A stretch of 64,000 bases of DNA from JAOSJL01 sp963704035 (GCA_963704035.1 CAVPGR010000004.1:992001-1056000), one strand, 5' to 3'; counted from the stretch's first letter, positions 54,231-63,502 are shown. A program made the numbers and translations. Notes: generated by a model from the letters alone, not told the origin.

Positions 54231-54256
54231 GCCCTGCCCTGGCGAACGGGCAGGGC
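54231..54256. repeat. Hairpin in the DUF6325-SnoaL intergenic region
   Basis: Stem GCCCTGCCC/GGGCAGGGC with an 8-nt loop. The surrounding 54,063-54,329 stretch shows no convincing coding sequence; the hairpin could be a terminator or leader structure for the following gene. Confidence 0.4.
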
Positions 54257-54329
54257 GCCCACCTCGCTTCCGTTCCCGTCGGGAGAGGGTTCCCTGGCCG
54301 AAGGCCCTCATCGAGCGCTCCTCGAGCAT

Positions 54330-54717
54330 GTGATCACAACGGCGCTCTTCGGCAACGCCGCCCAACTCCTCACGGTGCTGACAGACCGACGCGCGGGTGT
54401 GGTCTCCGAGCGTGTGCTTCTCGTCCGCAGCCGAGGCCCGCGCCGTGCTCAGCGACAACGTCTCGTCGCTGGACGTGTCAGATTTCCGGTTCGACCGTCT
54501 CTCCTGGGCTGCGCCATGTGCCTTCGCGGAATGGCGCCTCGGGGCGCGTCACGCCGAGCCGCTGCTGATCGGTGACGACGTGCTGATCGAGGGTAGTGAC
54601 GCCCCGATCACGCTGGTCGGCGCTTCGATCGCCGAGCTCCGTGGGGAACGCATCGCCGGCCTCCACACCTATTTCGACGACGCCACCCTGATCGAACAGG
54701 TCGTGATGGGTCTGTAG
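54330..54717 (+). CDS. SnoaL/NTF2-like protein, one frameshift
   Basis: About 128 aa. The first frame reads MITTALFGNAAQLLTVLTD from GTG 54330. After an indel near 54,392 it continues VWSPSVCFSSAAEARAVLSDN, FDRLSWAAPCAFAEWRLGARH and IAGLHTYFDDATLIEQVVMGL, the cone-shaped NTF2/SnoaL pattern with the final TYFDDATLI strand. It may bind or isomerise a small molecule. The start could lie further upstream. Confidence 0.6.
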
Positions 54718-54791
54718 CGAAGCAGTGGTCGCCCCACCAGACGATCCGGGAGGGTCGACCGGCCGTCAGCGTACGAATATCCTGTCGATCC

Positions 54792-57055
54792 GTGAATCTC
54801 GTCGCTCGCGAAGCTGGGTCGGCTTCTGACGCCGTCGAATGGGCCACCGGTATTTCCGTGGCCAGTTGTCGAGCACCGAAACGGCGTTCCGGCCTGGTCC
54901 AGCGCGACGATCTCGTGAAGCGACTGGTCGACGTCCCTGCTGAGGAGACCATCGTGATCACCGCTCCGGCCGGGTACGGCAAGACGACCACGCTGCTGCT
55001 CTGGGACGAGGCGGATCGGCGTCCGTTCGCCTGGGTCGACCTCGGTCCGCTCGACGACGATCCCGTCAACCTGCTGCGACACATCGCTGTCGCTTTCCAC
55101 AACCTCGACCCGCTCGATGCCGAAACCTTGACGACATTGGGCCGGCCGGGTGCCGACCCCATCATCGACCTCCTCCCGACCCTGACCGCGGATCATCGAG
55201 GAGCGGGTCCCGTGCGTGCTCATCATCGATCACACCCACCACCTCCACTCCGCCGAGTCTCTGCAGTGTCTCGACGGCATCCTCTCGACGGCCTACCAGG
55301 GCTGCCAGGTGACCCTCGTGGGACGGTCGACACCGGCCGTCCACCTCGCTCGACGTCGGATGGGGAACGGGGTGTTCGATCTGGAGGCTTCTGACCTGGC
55401 GATGACCCCGAGCGAAGCCGCCGGTGTCTTCGACCGCGCAGGGCTCGATCTCGGCGATGAACTGGTGGAGACCCTCGTCCAACGCACCGAAGGCTGGGCC
55501 GGCGGACTGCACCTCGCGGCACTCGCCCTCGCCCGGGCCGACGGATCTTCCGTGGAGTGGGCCTTCGCCGACACCGACAGACTCGCCGCCGACTATCTGG
55601 TGGAAGAGGTGTTGGCGGTCCAACCGGCCGAGACCGTGGCGTTCCTCGAACGCTCGGCGGTCCTGTACCGAATGCACGCCCAGCTTCTCGACGACCTGCT
55701 CGACACGTCGGACTCCGGACGGAGGCTCACCGAGCTGGAACACTCCGGAAACCTGTTTCTGATTCCGATCGACGGCGAGCCGGGCTGGTACCGGTACCAC
55801 CACATGTTCGGAAAGGTTCTGCGCGAGCGCCTTCGAACACGGGAACCGCAGGTCGCACAGGGACTGGAGAACCGGGCCAGCGCTCTCCTCATGGATCGCG
55901 GCGACATCGACGGCGCGATCCGTCACGCGATCGTCGGCCGGTGACACCGGCAGAGCGGCTGATCTGATCCTCAGCCAGACCCTCTCCCTCATCAGCCGGG
56001 GACGGCCCGGTCTTCTCCGCCAGTGGCTGGACCTGCTCGGGCCGGACAGCGCCGAGGTGTTCCCCGCCGCGGCCGTTGCCTGGGCCTACTACGGACACAC
56101 GACGGGCGACGCCGAACTGATGAAGCGTGCCGTCGCGGACGCCGAGAAGTCCGGTTGGACAGGGCCGCTGGCCGACGGTTCGCCGTCGTTGTCGGTGGCT
56201 CTGGCGACCCTTCGTGCGCTCACGGGTTGGCAGGGGGTCGAAGGCATCTTGAGTGACACGCAGCTCGTTCGAGATGCGGGATCCCCACCCGACAATCCGT
56301 GGTGGGGGGTCGCCACTCTGCTTCAGGGTGCTACCTACTCGATGCTCGGCCAGTTCGATCTCGCTCGGGAACGCCTGATGGAGGCGCTCGAGACCACGGC
56401 CCAGGCCCCCGTGCAGGAGGCGGTGGCCCGTGCCCACCTCGCCCTGCTCGCGCTCTACGACGACGACCTCACCGAGGCTGAGCGGCTCATCTCGCGGGCT
56501 CTCCGCCTCGTCGAGAGCGAAAACCTGCAGCGGGTGCTGAACGCCCTTCCCGTGTTTCCGATCGGTGCGCTGGTGGCGGCACGGTGCGGTCGGCACGACG
56601 AAGCCCGCCTCTTGGGTGCCACCGCCCGGGAGTTCGCCGCGCGAGCCGACTACCAGGCTCCACGCGTCGTCCTCTTCACCCATCTGCTGCTCGCCAAGAC
56701 GGCACTGTGTCTCGGTGACCGCCCTCAGGCCCGGGTTTCGGTGAAGGACGCCGAACGGGCACAACGCCGGGAAGGCTCTGCCGGCTTCCTCAACGAGCAA
56801 CTGGACGAGCTCCGTGCGCAACTGGCCCACGGCGACGACGGACGCACGACCGAGATTCCACCGATCACGTCGGCCGAGATGCGCGTGCTGACCTATCTTC
56901 CGACACACCTCTCACTCCGGGAGATCGCCGAGGCCCTGTTCATCAGCCGCAACACCGCCAAGAGCCACTCGGTGGCGATCTACCGCAAGTTCGGTGTCTC
57001 GTCACGGAGTGAAGCGGTCAGCGAAGCGCGCCGCCTGGGGATCCTGTCCAACTGA
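54792..57055 (+). CDS. MalT-type LuxR-family transcriptional regulator (LAL), two frameshifts
   Basis: About 754 aa. The N-terminal ATPase has the P-loop APAGYGKTTTLLLW and Walker-B-like CVLIID, then the STAND winged helix (GWAGGLHLAALAL). The middle is TPR-like (AELMKRAVADAEKSG; LARERLMEALETTA). The C-terminal LuxR HTH reads SLREIAEALFISRNTAKSHSVAIYRKFGVSSRSEAV. Indels near 55,191 and 55,935 split it into three frames; each junction resumes conserved sequence (AGDTGRAADLILSQ). GTG 54792 start. The stop overlaps the radical-SAM start (TGATG), so regulator and maturase are co-translated. Confidence 0.82.
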
Positions 57056-58362
57056 TGGGGTCGCCGCGGCCCCCCACCGCACCGCCCGGGTTCCACGTGA
57101 TGGCGAAGCCGTCCGGCCCGATCTGCAACCTCGACTGCGAGTACTGCTTCTTTCTCTCCAAGGAGGCCCTCTATCCCGGCGACCGCTTCCGGATGTCCGA
57201 GGAACTGCTCGAGACCTACATCACCCAGCTCCTCGAGGCGCACACCACGCCCGAGGTGACGATCGCGTGGCAGGGCGGCGAGCCGACGCTCATGGGAGTC
57301 GACTTCTTCCGCCGGGCGGTCGAGATCGCCGAGCGTCACCGTCGGCCCGGCCAGACCGTCTCGCACACGATCCAGACCAACGGGACGCTGCTCACCGACG
57401 AGTGGTGCGAACTGTTCGCGACACACGACTTCCTCGTGGGGATCAGCCTCGACGGCCCCGCCCCGCTGCACGACCGCTACCGCGTCGACAAGCGGGAACG
57501 ACCCACCTTCGACCGGGTCATCCGCGGCATCGATCTCCTGAAGCGCCACGGCGTCGACTGGAACGTGCTTTGCACGGTGAACGCCGCCAACCAGGACGCC
57601 CCGCTCGACGTCTACCGCTTCTTCCGGGACGACCTCGGCGCCCGGCATGTCCAGTTCATCCCCATCGTCGAGCGCGACAACGACACGGGCTTTCAGGAGG
57701 GCGACACCGTCACCGACCGGTCCGTCGATCCCGAGGCGTGGGGTCGCTTCATGACGGCGGTGTTCGACGAATGGGTCGTACGTGACGTCGGAACCGTGTT
57801 CGTCTCGCACTTCGACGCGGCACTCGCGTCGTGGGCCGGAGCGCCGCAGTCACTGTGCATCTTCCGCGAGACCTGCGGAGACGCCCTCGCTCTGGAACAC
57901 AACGGCGACCTCTACTCGTGCGACCACTTCGTCGAGCCCGATCATCTCGTCGGCAACATCACCGAGACCCACCTGGTCGAACTGGTCGCCTCGCCGAAGC
58001 AGCGGGCCTTCGGCGACGCCAAGCGCGACACGCTGCCCGCCTACTGCCGGCAGTGCGAGGTCCGGTTCGCCTGCAACGGCGAGTGCCCGAAGAACCGGTT
58101 CACCCTCACGCCCGACGGCGAGCCGGGGCTCAACTACCTCTGCGCCGGGTACAAGGCGTTCTTCACGCACATCGACGGTCTGATGACGCTGATGGCCGAT
58201 CTGCTGCGTGCCGATCGGTACGCCGACGAGGTGATGGACGTGCTGGCGCAGGCCGGGCGCAACGACCCGTGCCCCTGCGGCAGTGGCCGCAAGACCAAGC
58301 ACTGCCACGGGGGGAACGCGACCCGAAGGACGCCTCCCGGGGACCCGGTCAGCCTCGGCTAG
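57055..58362 (+). CDS. Anaerobic sulfatase-maturase-type radical SAM/SPASM enzyme with SEC-C tail
   Basis: 435 aa. The radical SAM cluster ligands are C24, C28 and C31 in CNLDCEYCFF. WQGGEPTLMGVDFFRRAVE and ISLDGP are family motifs. The SPASM region has further cysteines (CGDALALEHNGDLYSCDHFVEP, YCRQCEVRFACNGECPKNRF, LCAGY). This anSME group converts Cys or Ser of a sulfatase to formylglycine. A C-terminal SEC-C zinc motif (NDPCPCGSGRKTKHCHG) is fused. ATG 57055 overlaps the regulator stop. No sulfatase with the CxPxR motif occurs in the window, so the target is unknown. Confidence 0.88.
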   Translation: MGSPRPPTAPPGFHVMAKPSGPICNLDCEYCFFLSKEALYPGDRFRMSEELLETYITQLLEAHTTPEVTIAWQGGEPTLMGVDFFRRAVEIAERHRRPGQTVSHTIQTNGTLLTDEWCELFATHDFLVGISLDGPAPLHDRYRVDKRERPTFDRVIRGIDLLKRHGVDWNVLCTVNAANQDAPLDVYRFFRDDLGARHVQFIPIVERDNDTGFQEGDTVTDRSVDPEAWGRFMTAVFDEWVVRDVGTVFVSHFDAALASWAGAPQSLCIFRETCGDALALEHNGDLYSCDHFVEPDHLVGNITETHLVELVASPKQRAFGDAKRDTLPAYCRQCEVRFACNGECPKNRFTLTPDGEPGLNYLCAGYKAFFTHIDGLMTLMADLLRADRYADEVMDVLAQAGRNDPCPCGSGRKTKHCHGGNATRRTPPGDPVSLG

Positions 58363-58422
58363 ACGTCGGCGTGTGACAACGTGGGTGCCGTGGCCGCCCA
58401 CGATCCCCGGTGACAGGACTGC

Positions 58423-58947
58423 TCAGGAATCGACCGCCTTGCCGACGTCGTCGGTGGCCTCCGAAAGGGCCTTCTGGAGCTTCTCGTAGTCGTCGGAGTC
58501 GATCGCCTTGCTGATCTTCTTGTCGGCCTTCCGAAGCGCAGACTCGACTCGATCGAGGTACTTGTCGTCGACAATGGCGACGACCGCTGACGAACCGGGC
58601 GGGAAGTACTCCTCGAGCTCGACGCCGAGCTGCTTCTCCTCGTGCTTCTTGGTGAAGTGGCCCAGCACGCCCCCGAGCGCGGCGCCCACCGCAGTGGCCG
58701 CGAGCAGCGGCGGAGCGAAGAGACCCACGACGAGACCTACCCCGCCGCCGAGGACAGCACCGCCGGCGGTGATGCCGTCGCCCTTCTCGAGGACGTCGAC
58801 GTTGCCGTCCCCGTCGCGACTCATCACGACGGCACCGAGGATCACCAGGTCTTTGCCCTGCGCGTCCTTGAGTACCTCGAAATCCTGCTTGGCTGAGGTC
58901 GCGTCCGAATAGGCAGCGACGTACAGCGCGAGATTGTCACCGGGCAT
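58423..58947 (-). CDS. DUF1269 family membrane-associated protein
   Basis: 174 aa. N-terminal DUF1269 part (LALYVAAYSDATSAKQDFEVLK...VILGAVVMSRDGDG), then a glycine-rich membrane hairpin (ITAGGAVLGGGVGLVVGLFAPPLLAATAVGAALGGVLG), then a charged C-terminus (ALRKADKKISKAIDSDDYEKL). ATG 58947 with no close partner. The DUF6325 genes at ~53 kb are distant relatives in pattern. Confidence 0.82.
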   Translation of the reverse strand: MPGDNLALYVAAYSDATSAKQDFEVLKDAQGKDLVILGAVVMSRDGDGNVDVLEKGDGITAGGAVLGGGVGLVVGLFAPPLLAATAVGAALGGVLGHFTKKHEEKQLGVELEEYFPPGSSAVVAIVDDKYLDRVESALRKADKKISKAIDSDDYEKLQKALSEATDDVGKAVDS

Positions 58948-59020
58948 CGTGGGTCTCCGTTCCGTATCAGTGATCGGGGAGCCGGATATTAGCCACTTCC
59001 GGACCTCGCGGCCGCCGTAG

Positions 59021-60235
59021 CTAGCGGTACTTGCCGACCTCGAGGCGGGCGACCATGGCGCGGTGGACCTCGTCGGGACCGTCGGCGAGTCGTAGCGCGC
59101 GGGCCGTTCCCATCAGGCGGCTGAGCTCGGGGTCGGCCACGCCCTCTCCGCCGTGGATCTGGATCGCTGCGTCGACCACACGCTGCAGGACATTCGGGGC
59201 GACCACCTTGATGGCGGAGATACTCACGAGGGCGCCCATCGTGCCGCGCGTGTCGAGTTCCCAGGCGGCCCTCCACGTGAGTAGCCGCGCCTGATCGATC
59301 TCCATGCGGCAATCCGCGATGACGTCGCGGTTTCCGCCGAGGTTGACGAGTGGTTTGCCGAAGGCGACCCGGTCCATGGCGCGCTCGCACAGCCGCTCGA
59401 GGGCACGCTCCGCCGCCCCGATGGCGCGCATGCAGTGGTGGATCCGACCGGGGCCGAGCCGACCCTGCGCGATCTCGAAGCCGCGGCCCGGCCCGGCGAT
59501 GATGCTGTCGGCCGGTAGGCGGACGTTCTCGAACAGGATCTCGGCGTGGCCGTGAGGCGCTCCCAGGTGGCCGAACACCGGGATCATGCGCAGAATCTTC
59601 AGACCCGGGCTGTCGATCGGCACGAGCACCATCGAATGACGCCGGTGCCGGTCGGCGTCGGGGTCGGTGACGCCCATGAAGATCAGGAATCGGCACCGCG
59701 GGTCACCTGCTCCGCTCGTCCACCACTTCTGACCGTTGAGCACGACCTCGTCGCCGTCGAGCTCCGCCGTGGCCTTCATGTTGGTGGCGTCGCTGGATGC
59801 AACGGCAGGTTCGGTCATCGAGAAGCCCGAACGGATCTCGCCGTCGAGCAGCGGCATGAGCCACTGTTCCTTCTGCAGATCGGAGCCGTACTTCACGAGC
59901 ACCTCGGCATTGCCGGTGTCGGGAGCGGAACAGTTGAAGACCTCGGGCGCGAGGAAGCTGCGACCGGTGAGCTCGGCCACCGGGGCGTAGTCGCGGTTGT
60001 CGAGACCGGCGCCGAATTCCTCGTCGGGGAGGAAGAGGTTCCAGAGACCGAGCCCTTTGGCCTCGGCCTTGAGCTCCTCGACGATCGGCGGGATCCGCCA
60101 CTCACGCCAGTCGTCGGTGTGGACCAACTGGTCCGCGTACGTCTGTTCGTTCGGCACCACCCGCTCGGCGATGAAGCGCTCGACCTGCTCCATCACGATC
60201 CGGGACCGTTCGGAATGCTCGAAGTCCATGGCCAA
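59021..60235 (-). CDS. Acyl-CoA dehydrogenase
   Basis: 404 aa flavoprotein. FSMTEPAVASSDATNMKATAELDGDEVVLNGQKWWTSGAGDP is the FAD-binding/beta-domain signature, GRLGPGRIHHCMRAIGAAERALE and FGKPLVNLGGNRDVIADCRMEIDQARLLTWRAAWELD the C-terminal helices, and IHGGEGVADPELSRLMGTARALRLADGPDEVHRA the FAD-end motif. It oxidises an acyl-CoA at the alpha-beta bond. Start 60235 (or ATG 60229, MDFEHS). Divergent from the TetR gene, which may regulate it. Confidence 0.93.
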   Translation of the reverse strand: MAMDFEHSERSRIVMEQVERFIAERVVPNEQTYADQLVHTDDWREWRIPPIVEELKAEAKGLGLWNLFLPDEEFGAGLDNRDYAPVAELTGRSFLAPEVFNCSAPDTGNAEVLVKYGSDLQKEQWLMPLLDGEIRSGFSMTEPAVASSDATNMKATAELDGDEVVLNGQKWWTSGAGDPRCRFLIFMGVTDPDADRHRRHSMVLVPIDSPGLKILRMIPVFGHLGAPHGHAEILFENVRLPADSIIAGPGRGFEIAQGRLGPGRIHHCMRAIGAAERALERLCERAMDRVAFGKPLVNLGGNRDVIADCRMEIDQARLLTWRAAWELDTRGTMGALVSISAIKVVAPNVLQRVVDAAIQIHGGEGVADPELSRLMGTARALRLADGPDEVHRAMVARLEVGKYR

Positions 60236-60419
60236 CCCTACGTCCGGACCTCACGACAACGGCCGGAGGAGAACGGTCGAGGGGAGCGGTCGCTCCTCTC
60301 GACCGTGACATCGAACCCGGTTAGCCCTTGACAGGGCGCCGCGAACACTCCATACTCCGAATCATGTTCGGAAAGACGAATCTCGTCAGGTTTTCAGAGT
60401 CCTGTCAGGTGGCGTATCC

Positions 60420-61046
60420 GTGAATACTCGGACCGAGCCGACGGCGCTGCCGGACCGTAGAAGTGCCAGGAGGCAGGACACCAAGGACGAGATCGTGGCC
60501 GCCGCATGGACGCTCGTGCGCGAGAAGGGCCTCGCCGGTCTGGCCATGCGCGATCTCGGCAAACGAGTGGGCATGAAGGCGCAGTCGATCTATTCGTACT
60601 TCGAGGCGAAGAACGACATCTACGACGCCATGTTCCGGGAGGCGTATCTGGACTTCGCTGCTTCCATGGTCGAGGGGGCTGCCGATGGCGACGGAGTCGG
60701 TGGCCTCGCCACCGCGCGCCGGAGTGCGCACGCGTTCTTCGAGTTCTGTACGTCGGATCCGGTTCGCTACCAACTCCTCTTCCAGCGGACGATTCCGGAT
60801 TTCGTTCCCTCTGACGACAGCTATTCCGTCGCTGTCAGCGCCCTGCAGGCCGTGCGGGACCAATTCGTCGCTCTCGGCATCACGGACCCCGAAGCCGCTG
60901 ACTTGTGGACCGCCGTGCTGACGGGCCTCACCGATCAACAGATTTCCAATGACCCCGGCGGTGACCGGTGGGAAAGGATTGTCGATCGTGCTGTCGACAT
61001 GGTCCTGCGCGAGATCGCACCACACCTTCTGGACCCGGCAACGTGA
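60420..61046 (+). CDS. TetR-family transcriptional regulator
   Basis: 208 aa. The N-terminal HTH (TKDEIVAAAWTLVREKGLAGLAMRDLGKRVGMKAQSIYSYFEAKNDIYDAMF) is typical. The C-terminal domain (ADLWTAVLTGLTDQQISNDPGGDRWERIVDRAVDMVL) resembles TetR_C_13/WHG-type ligand domains. GTG 60420. It heads an operon with the next two genes and lies divergent to an acyl-CoA dehydrogenase, 184 bp away. Confidence 0.92.
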   Translation: MNTRTEPTALPDRRSARRQDTKDEIVAAAWTLVREKGLAGLAMRDLGKRVGMKAQSIYSYFEAKNDIYDAMFREAYLDFAASMVEGAADGDGVGGLATARRSAHAFFEFCTSDPVRYQLLFQRTIPDFVPSDDSYSVAVSALQAVRDQFVALGITDPEAADLWTAVLTGLTDQQISNDPGGDRWERIVDRAVDMVLREIAPHLLDPAT

Positions 61047-61056
61047 GGACCCGACC

Positions 61057-61833
61057 ATGACCACACACATGATCGACATAGCCGACAACCCGGCGCTGAG
61101 CCACGGCGACGCCATGGCACTGCTGGAGGTCGAGCTTCAAAGGACACTCGATCTCCTCCGTACCCTGGACGACGAGGACTGGACGGCACAGACCGCGTGT
61201 CCTGACTGGGACGTGCATCACATGTACCTGCACGTTCTGGGAGCCTGCGAAGCCGCCGCGTCGATGCGCGAGAACGTGCACCAGATGCGACTGGCTCGAC
61301 GACACCGTTCCCGGCACGGCGGACCGTTGGAGGCCGGCCTGTCGAACGTCCAGGTCCGGGAAAGAGCCGACGTGTCCCCCACCGAGCTCGTCGAGCGGCT
61401 CGCCGCGGTGGCGCCCGTGACCGTCCGGAAGCGCACGACGATGCCCGCTCTCATGCGTGGCATGAAGATGAAGATCGACGGACCGGTGACCGAGAAGTGG
61501 ACCCTCGGCTACCTCATCGACACCATCTACCTGCGCGATCTCTGGATGCACCGGGTCGACGCCACCGATGCCACGAGAAGCGAACTCGAACTCACCGCCG
61601 ACCACGACGGGCTCATCGTGGGCGACGTCGTCGGCGAGTGGGCCAGGCGGCATGGGCGGCCGTTCTCCCTCACGCTCGACGGCCCCGCCGGCGGGAGGTT
61701 CGCCTCGACCCCCGGGACCGGTGAGAGCAAGGAACCTCCGGAATCCCTCGAGCTCGACGCCGTCGAGTTCTGTCGAGCGCTCGCCGGTCGAGTGGAGGCC
61801 CCGGGTCTGCTCGCCACCATCGTCCCGTTCTGA
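61057..61833 (+). CDS. Maleylpyruvate isomerase/DinB-like family protein
   Basis: 258 aa. The N-terminal four-helix bundle begins ALLEVELQRTLDLLRTLDDEDWTAQTACPDWDVHHMYLHVLGACEAA, the mycothiol-dependent maleylpyruvate isomerase/DinB_2-like pattern with candidate metal His residues (HHMYLH; WMHRVDAT). The C-terminus is MDMPI_C-like. It may act on a mycothiol adduct, but the substrate is unknown. ATG 61057, 10 bp after the TetR stop. Confidence 0.8.
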   Translation: MTTHMIDIADNPALSHGDAMALLEVELQRTLDLLRTLDDEDWTAQTACPDWDVHHMYLHVLGACEAAASMRENVHQMRLARRHRSRHGGPLEAGLSNVQVRERADVSPTELVERLAAVAPVTVRKRTTMPALMRGMKMKIDGPVTEKWTLGYLIDTIYLRDLWMHRVDATDATRSELELTADHDGLIVGDVVGEWARRHGRPFSLTLDGPAGGRFASTPGTGESKEPPESLELDAVEFCRALAGRVEAPGLLATIVPF

Positions 61834-61887
61834 TCGAAACCCGGCACCGTCAGATCGACACCCACCACCGACACGAGGAGCTCCACC

Positions 61888-62607
61888 ATGCAGACCACCG
61901 TCGACGAGATCGCTGATGACATCTACCGCATCTCGACGTTCGTTCCCGACGCCGACCTGTCTTTCAACCAGATCCTGGTGGACGCGGACGAACCCTTCCT
62001 GTTCCACACGGGGATGCGGGCACTGTTCCCACTCGTGTCCGAGGCCGTGGCTCGCGTGATCCCTGTGGACCGCCTGCGCTGGATCGGCTTCGGCCACGTC
62101 GAAGCCGACGAGTGCGGCAGCCTGAACCAGTGGCTGGACGCGGCACCGGCAGCGGAGGTGGCATTCGGTCAACTCGGATGCATGGTGTCCGTGAACGACC
62201 TGGCAGACCGGACTCCTCGAGGGCTCGAGGACGGTGAGGTCCTCGACCTCGGGGGACGGCGAGTGCGCTACCTCGCAACCCCACACGTTCCCCACGGTTG
62301 GGAAGCCGGCATCTTCCACGAGGAGACGACCGGCACGCTCCTGTGCGGGGACCTCTTCACACAGATGGGAGAGCACCCGGCCGTGAGCAACGGTTCGCCC
62401 ATGGACGGCACCGTCGCCGCCGAGGACGCGTTCGGCTACTCGTGCCTCGGACCGGCCTGCGTCCCGACCGTCGAACACCTGGCCGAGCTCGATCCGAGCA
62501 CGCTCGCCACGATGCACGGGCCCGCGCACGTCGGCGCGGGCGGAATGTGGCTTCGCGATCTCGCAGGCTCCTACGCCGACCGGATCGCCTCGAGTGTTGC
62601 CGCATAG
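61888..62607 (+). CDS. Metallo-beta-lactamase-fold diiron protein (ODP/flavodiiron-like)
   Basis: 239 aa. The diiron ligands follow the flavodiiron pattern HxExD (GHVEADECG), a later His in ATPHVPHG, the Asp in LCGDLF and the His in TMHGPAH. N-terminal IADDIYRISTFVPDADLSFNQILVDADEPFLFHTG is typical. Members bind O2 or act on small substrates with a flavoprotein partner, which is not fused here. ATG 61888 with AGGAG upstream. Last gene of the TetR operon. Confidence 0.87.
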   Translation: MQTTVDEIADDIYRISTFVPDADLSFNQILVDADEPFLFHTGMRALFPLVSEAVARVIPVDRLRWIGFGHVEADECGSLNQWLDAAPAAEVAFGQLGCMVSVNDLADRTPRGLEDGEVLDLGGRRVRYLATPHVPHGWEAGIFHEETTGTLLCGDLFTQMGEHPAVSNGSPMDGTVAAEDAFGYSCLGPACVPTVEHLAELDPSTLATMHGPAHVGAGGMWLRDLAGSYADRIASSVAA

Positions 62608-62725
62608 GCCGACAGCACCGACCAGAGCCTGTTCGTACAGGGCGTCTGTTTCACTCGTCAATCCGTGAGGAATCGAAAAGTGCTCGACGGGACCACCCTC
62701 GTCGGGCAAGAACCCCTCGGGTGAG

Positions 62726-62770
62726 TGGAGACGATGGGACTCGAACCCACGACCCCCTGCTTGCAAAGCA
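62726..62770 (-). other. 3' half of tRNA-Ala (anticodon TGC), probable attachment-site copy
   Basis: On the minus strand, TGC TTTGCAA GCAGG (anticodon loop) is followed by the T-arm GTGGG TTCGAGT CCCAT and acceptor strand CGTCTCC plus A, exactly the 3' half of a tRNA-Ala(TGC). The 5' half is absent: nothing upstream pairs with CGTCTCC, and the anticodon stem loses its 5' partner after three pairs. A 3' tRNA fragment beginning at the anticodon loop is the standard footprint of tRNA-targeting integrases. Orientation places the element on the high-coordinate side. Confidence 0.7.
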
Positions 62771-62879
62771 TTCCCCACCGAGCGCTGTGCGGGATCCCAC
62801 CACGCCCGACAAGCCGCGGAGCATGCTGAGCGAGGCCCGCGTAGTCGTTTGTGGGAGTCGCTGCTGAACGCCGCCCCGA

Positions 62880-63206
62880 TCACTCCGCCTCTGTGCGAGG
62901 GACGAGGATCGAGCAGAAGCCATCGCAGTCCGCGGGATCCTGCTTCGCTGCTCTTCTCGCGAGGCGTTCGAGGTGTCGGCGAGCCTGGGTGAGCTCGGCG
63001 GTACGGGCGTCGACATCGGACAGGCGATCCGTGATGAGGGCCGCGACGTGCTCACACGGAGCGTCGCCGGAGTCACTGATCTCGAGGACCTGGCGGATCT
63101 GCTCGAGGGTGAATCCAGCAGTCTGGGCGTGTCGGATGAAGGTGACTCGCTCGCAGATTGCGGGTTCGTAGTCGCGGTAGCCCGATGGAGTACGGGCTGG
63201 CTCTGC
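62880..63206 (-). pseudogene. MerR-family metal-type regulator lacking its N-terminus
   Basis: Sequence resembling MerR regulators begins only at EPARTPSGYRDYEPAICERV and runs through FIRHAQTAGFTLEQIRQVLEISDSG, CEHVAALITDRLSDVDARTAELTQARRHLERLARRAA and CDGFCSIL to the stop at 62,880. Roughly the first 25-30 residues, including the first recognition helix and the start, are missing. The extension on the 5' side (to 63,464) reads the opposite strand of the next gene. Cys residues (PCEHV, CDGFC) suggest a metal-sensing type. Confidence 0.65.
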
Positions 63207-63502
63207 AACCAGAGCTGCTCTACTTCGATGGTTGCCCACACTGGAAGATCGCCGACGATCGACTCCGGACACTCGCCGATGAAGGCAGCATTGACCTGCA
63301 GCGCCGCATCGTGAAGACATCCGAAGAGGCCGATGCAACCGGCTTCCGAGGCTCGCCCACGATCCTCGTCGATGGGAGCGACCCGTTCGCTCGAGACGAC
63401 GACCCGACCGGACTCGCGTGCCGCATCTTCCGAACTCCCGCTGGACCCGCTGGCTCGCCGACACTGGAGCAGCTCCGGGCCGCCATTGAGGCGGGCGCCT
63501 GA
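63185..63502 (+). CDS. Thioredoxin-fold protein (MerR-associated type), altered N-terminus
   Basis: ELLYFDGCPHWKIADDRLRTLADEG ... EEADATGFRGSPTILVDGSDPFARDDDPTGLACRIFRTPAG...SPTLEQLRAAIEAG is a small thioredoxin-like protein often divergent from metal-responsive merR genes. It begins at ATG 63185 (MEYGLALQP...), but homology starts only at ELLYFDG; the leading codons lie on the opposite strand of the merR remnant. The two genes therefore abut over a deleted promoter region. Confidence 0.6.
   Translation: MEYGLALQPELLYFDGCPHWKIADDRLRTLADEGSIDLQRRIVKTSEEADATGFRGSPTILVDGSDPFARDDDPTGLACRIFRTPAGPAGSPTLEQLRAAIEAGA

Noticed and set aside
62726..62800. Intact tRNA-Ala gene
   Set aside because: No 5' acceptor strand pairs with CGTCTCC and the anticodon stem is incomplete, so only the 3' half is present.
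60928..62883. 651-codon frame on the minus strand opposite the TetR/DinB/MBL operon
   Set aside because: Shadow of three clear + strand genes, with no recognisable domain.
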